46,622 nucleotides of DNA from Candidatus Competibacteraceae bacterium (GTDB taxonomy: Bacteria; Pseudomonadota; Gammaproteobacteria; Competibacterales; Competibacteraceae), in the NCBI GenBank assembly GCA_027492875.1, contig JAPUDV010000114.1, forward strand, positions 1 through 46,622, read 5' to 3'. The notes beneath the pieces are model-generated. The model saw nothing but the letters and a program-made list of their open reading frames with translations. It was not told the DNA's origin and did not search any database. Shown piece after piece: positions 46,401 to 46,622 of this stretch (position 1 is the first letter of the stretch; every line of letters starts with the position of its first letter). The translations under genes and the position numbers were made by a program.

Positions 46401-46562
46401 CAGCATCACCTGGTCGCGGCTGACATCCTGATCGTGATAGATCTGTTTGGCGACATCCCAAAGATCATCGCCACGCCGAATGGGACCATAGGCATCCCGT
46501 GCCAGCGCGGACGACACCATCCCCAGCAGGAAAACGGCGAGCAGCACAAAACGCGTGTTCAT
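43437..46562 (-). CDS. FimV-type LysM domain fused to a P3A-type proton-pumping ATPase
   Basis: A 1041-residue protein in one uninterrupted frame. Residues 1-22 form a signal peptide (FVLLAVFLLGMVSSALA). Residues 25-84 are a LysM module of the kind in FimV: YGPIRRGDDLWDVAKQIY, then VMLALLKDNPQAF and LKAGERLQIPS. A Pro/Ala-rich linker (about 118-165) leads to a membrane helix at 175-191 ending in WWKYRRK, which puts what follows in the cytoplasm. From about 215 comes a complete H+-ATPase: TGES (375-378), IPVAMP (477-482), phosphorylated Asp521 in DKTGTLT, KGAP (610-613), TGDGVNDAP (765-773), and Asp864 in the LLDDVPIMTI helix, matching the proton-carrying Asp of plant and fungal pumps. The usual length is near 800-850, so the N-terminal 210 residues are extra. 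The start follows AAGGGGG. Function as a proton exporter is inferred from the family; the role of the LysM part is unknown. Confidence 0.9.
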   Translation of the reverse strand: MNTRFVLLAVFLLGMVSSALARDAYGPIRRGDDLWDVAKQIYHDQDVSRDQVMLALLKDNPQAFEYACNVNSPLKAGERLQIPSLSAVGALSRADALREFERQLREWENHRLSGDKFACPPESEVAKSVPARTAPPVSEDAAPAKTPTPVPEVAKPAAKSVEPTLERRIVRDLDWTAIPILLLLLAGIVWWKYRRKPTAPPPVVTPPESEMDFAAETVDAVLAHLRADRTQGLSAAEAANRVREVGPNALEEKHVTLLQRILPYFWGPIPWMIEAAALLSLLTRDWNDFLVIATLLLFNAIIGFREEASAAGALAALKGQLALKARVLRDGEWREIEARDLAPGDIARIRLGDIIPADVKLIEGDYLSVDQAALTGESLPVGKTAGDVAFSGSIAKQGEMVAVVTGTGANTFFGRTAKLVETAGAKSHLQESVLQIGNFLIVSALTLIVVLAAVELYWGTSFIHLLKLALILLVASIPVAMPAVLSVTMALGALSLSKFKAIVSRMEAIEEMAGVDILCSDKTGTLTQNKLTLGDAQPFGVPAQELILAGALASKAENDDAIDLAVIGGLSDAGALAACQQLRFTPFDPVGKRTEATVQDGAGQTFKVTKGAPQVVMQLCQVDHETQVLADRLVDEFAAKGFRTLGVARAEAGGQWVFLGILPLFDPPREDSASTIAEAGHYGIAVKMVTGDNIAIARQISGQLGIGANIRAAEALFAGGVAHGPLPATAVHQIEEADGFAQVFPEHKYGIVKALQQGGHIVAMTGDGVNDAPALKQADVGIAVSGATDAARAAAALVLTAPGLSVITRAVEESRRIFERMMSYIIYRIAMSIDIMVFVVLASIVFGFFPLTAIMLVALALLDDVPIMTIAYDNTDPDPLPVRWNRERTFAVSITLGALAVAQSFGLLVLGMEVLHLDAAHLQTMMFLQLLVGGHLLLLLTRTKQAFWARPYPSWQLLGAVVGTQVFAVLMCGFGWLVPVLPWDLIGWVWVYNLVWMVVQDGVKLGVYRLIGGRDRHRQIFATHAGAFLQHANQSAQPAIE

Positions 46563-46622
46563 TGGAGCCCCCTTGCTCGTGGTGGATTATCCGATCTGAT
46601 TCTAAAACGATTGGGACTGAAT

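Overview
The window is a high-GC chromosomal segment from a proteobacterium, most likely a gammaproteobacterium. The main evidence is gene order. The block rlmE-ftsH-folP-glmM-tpiA-secG-tRNA-Leu(GAG), with a yhbY-type gene divergent at its head, is the arrangement known from gammaproteobacteria, and ParC, TtcA, Der, YejE and a DUF465 (YdcH-like) protein also fit. Some traits point to a PHA-storing, possibly CO2-fixing lineage: a phasin-like protein, a phosphoribulokinase, a Uma2-family gene and a nuo operon with separate nuoC and nuoD and a DUF2818 tail. A Competibacter-like organism would fit, but that is a guess; no rRNA or other taxonomic marker is present.

Layout: (1) 5-4538, minus strand: livK-livH-livM-livG branched-chain amino acid type ABC importer genes ending in a Uma2-family gene where livF is often found. 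(2) 4651-6764: ttcA, a small DUF465 protein, and a phasin-like/helix-hairpin-helix protein. (3) 7037-11700: a large HEAT-like plus DUF349 repeat protein, an EamA-type exporter and, convergent to them, phosphoribulokinase. (4) 11952-26870, minus strand: a complete 14-subunit NADH:quinone oxidoreductase operon nuoA-N followed by a DUF2818 gene. (5) 27175-33756, minus strand: tRNA-Leu(GAG), secG, tpiA, glmM, folP, ftsH, rlmE and a small membrane protein, whose start codon overlaps that of the divergent yhbY. (6) 34067-35596: a gene-poor accessory stretch with two RNA-like stem-loops, a small membrane protein carrying a 27-bp tandem repeat, and a low-GC patch. (7) 35597-40543: a lone yejE-type permease gene, der, a DUF2892 protein, crcB, a DUF190 protein and an MFS transporter. 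(8) 40544-46562: a decayed carbon-nitrogen hydrolase fragment, parC, and a 1041-residue protein that joins a secreted FimV-type LysM module to a complete P3A-type proton-pumping ATPase.

Most of the window is housekeeping. Complex I supplies proton motive force; FtsH, SecG and RlmE serve membrane protein quality, secretion and ribosome maturation; GlmM and FolP serve cell wall and folate synthesis. The most unusual object is the LysM-H+-ATPase fusion at the right end. Next come the phasin/HhH protein, the overlapping divergent start codons at 33754-33757, the structured non-coding segment near 34.4 kb, and the aguB-like relic near 40.6 kb.
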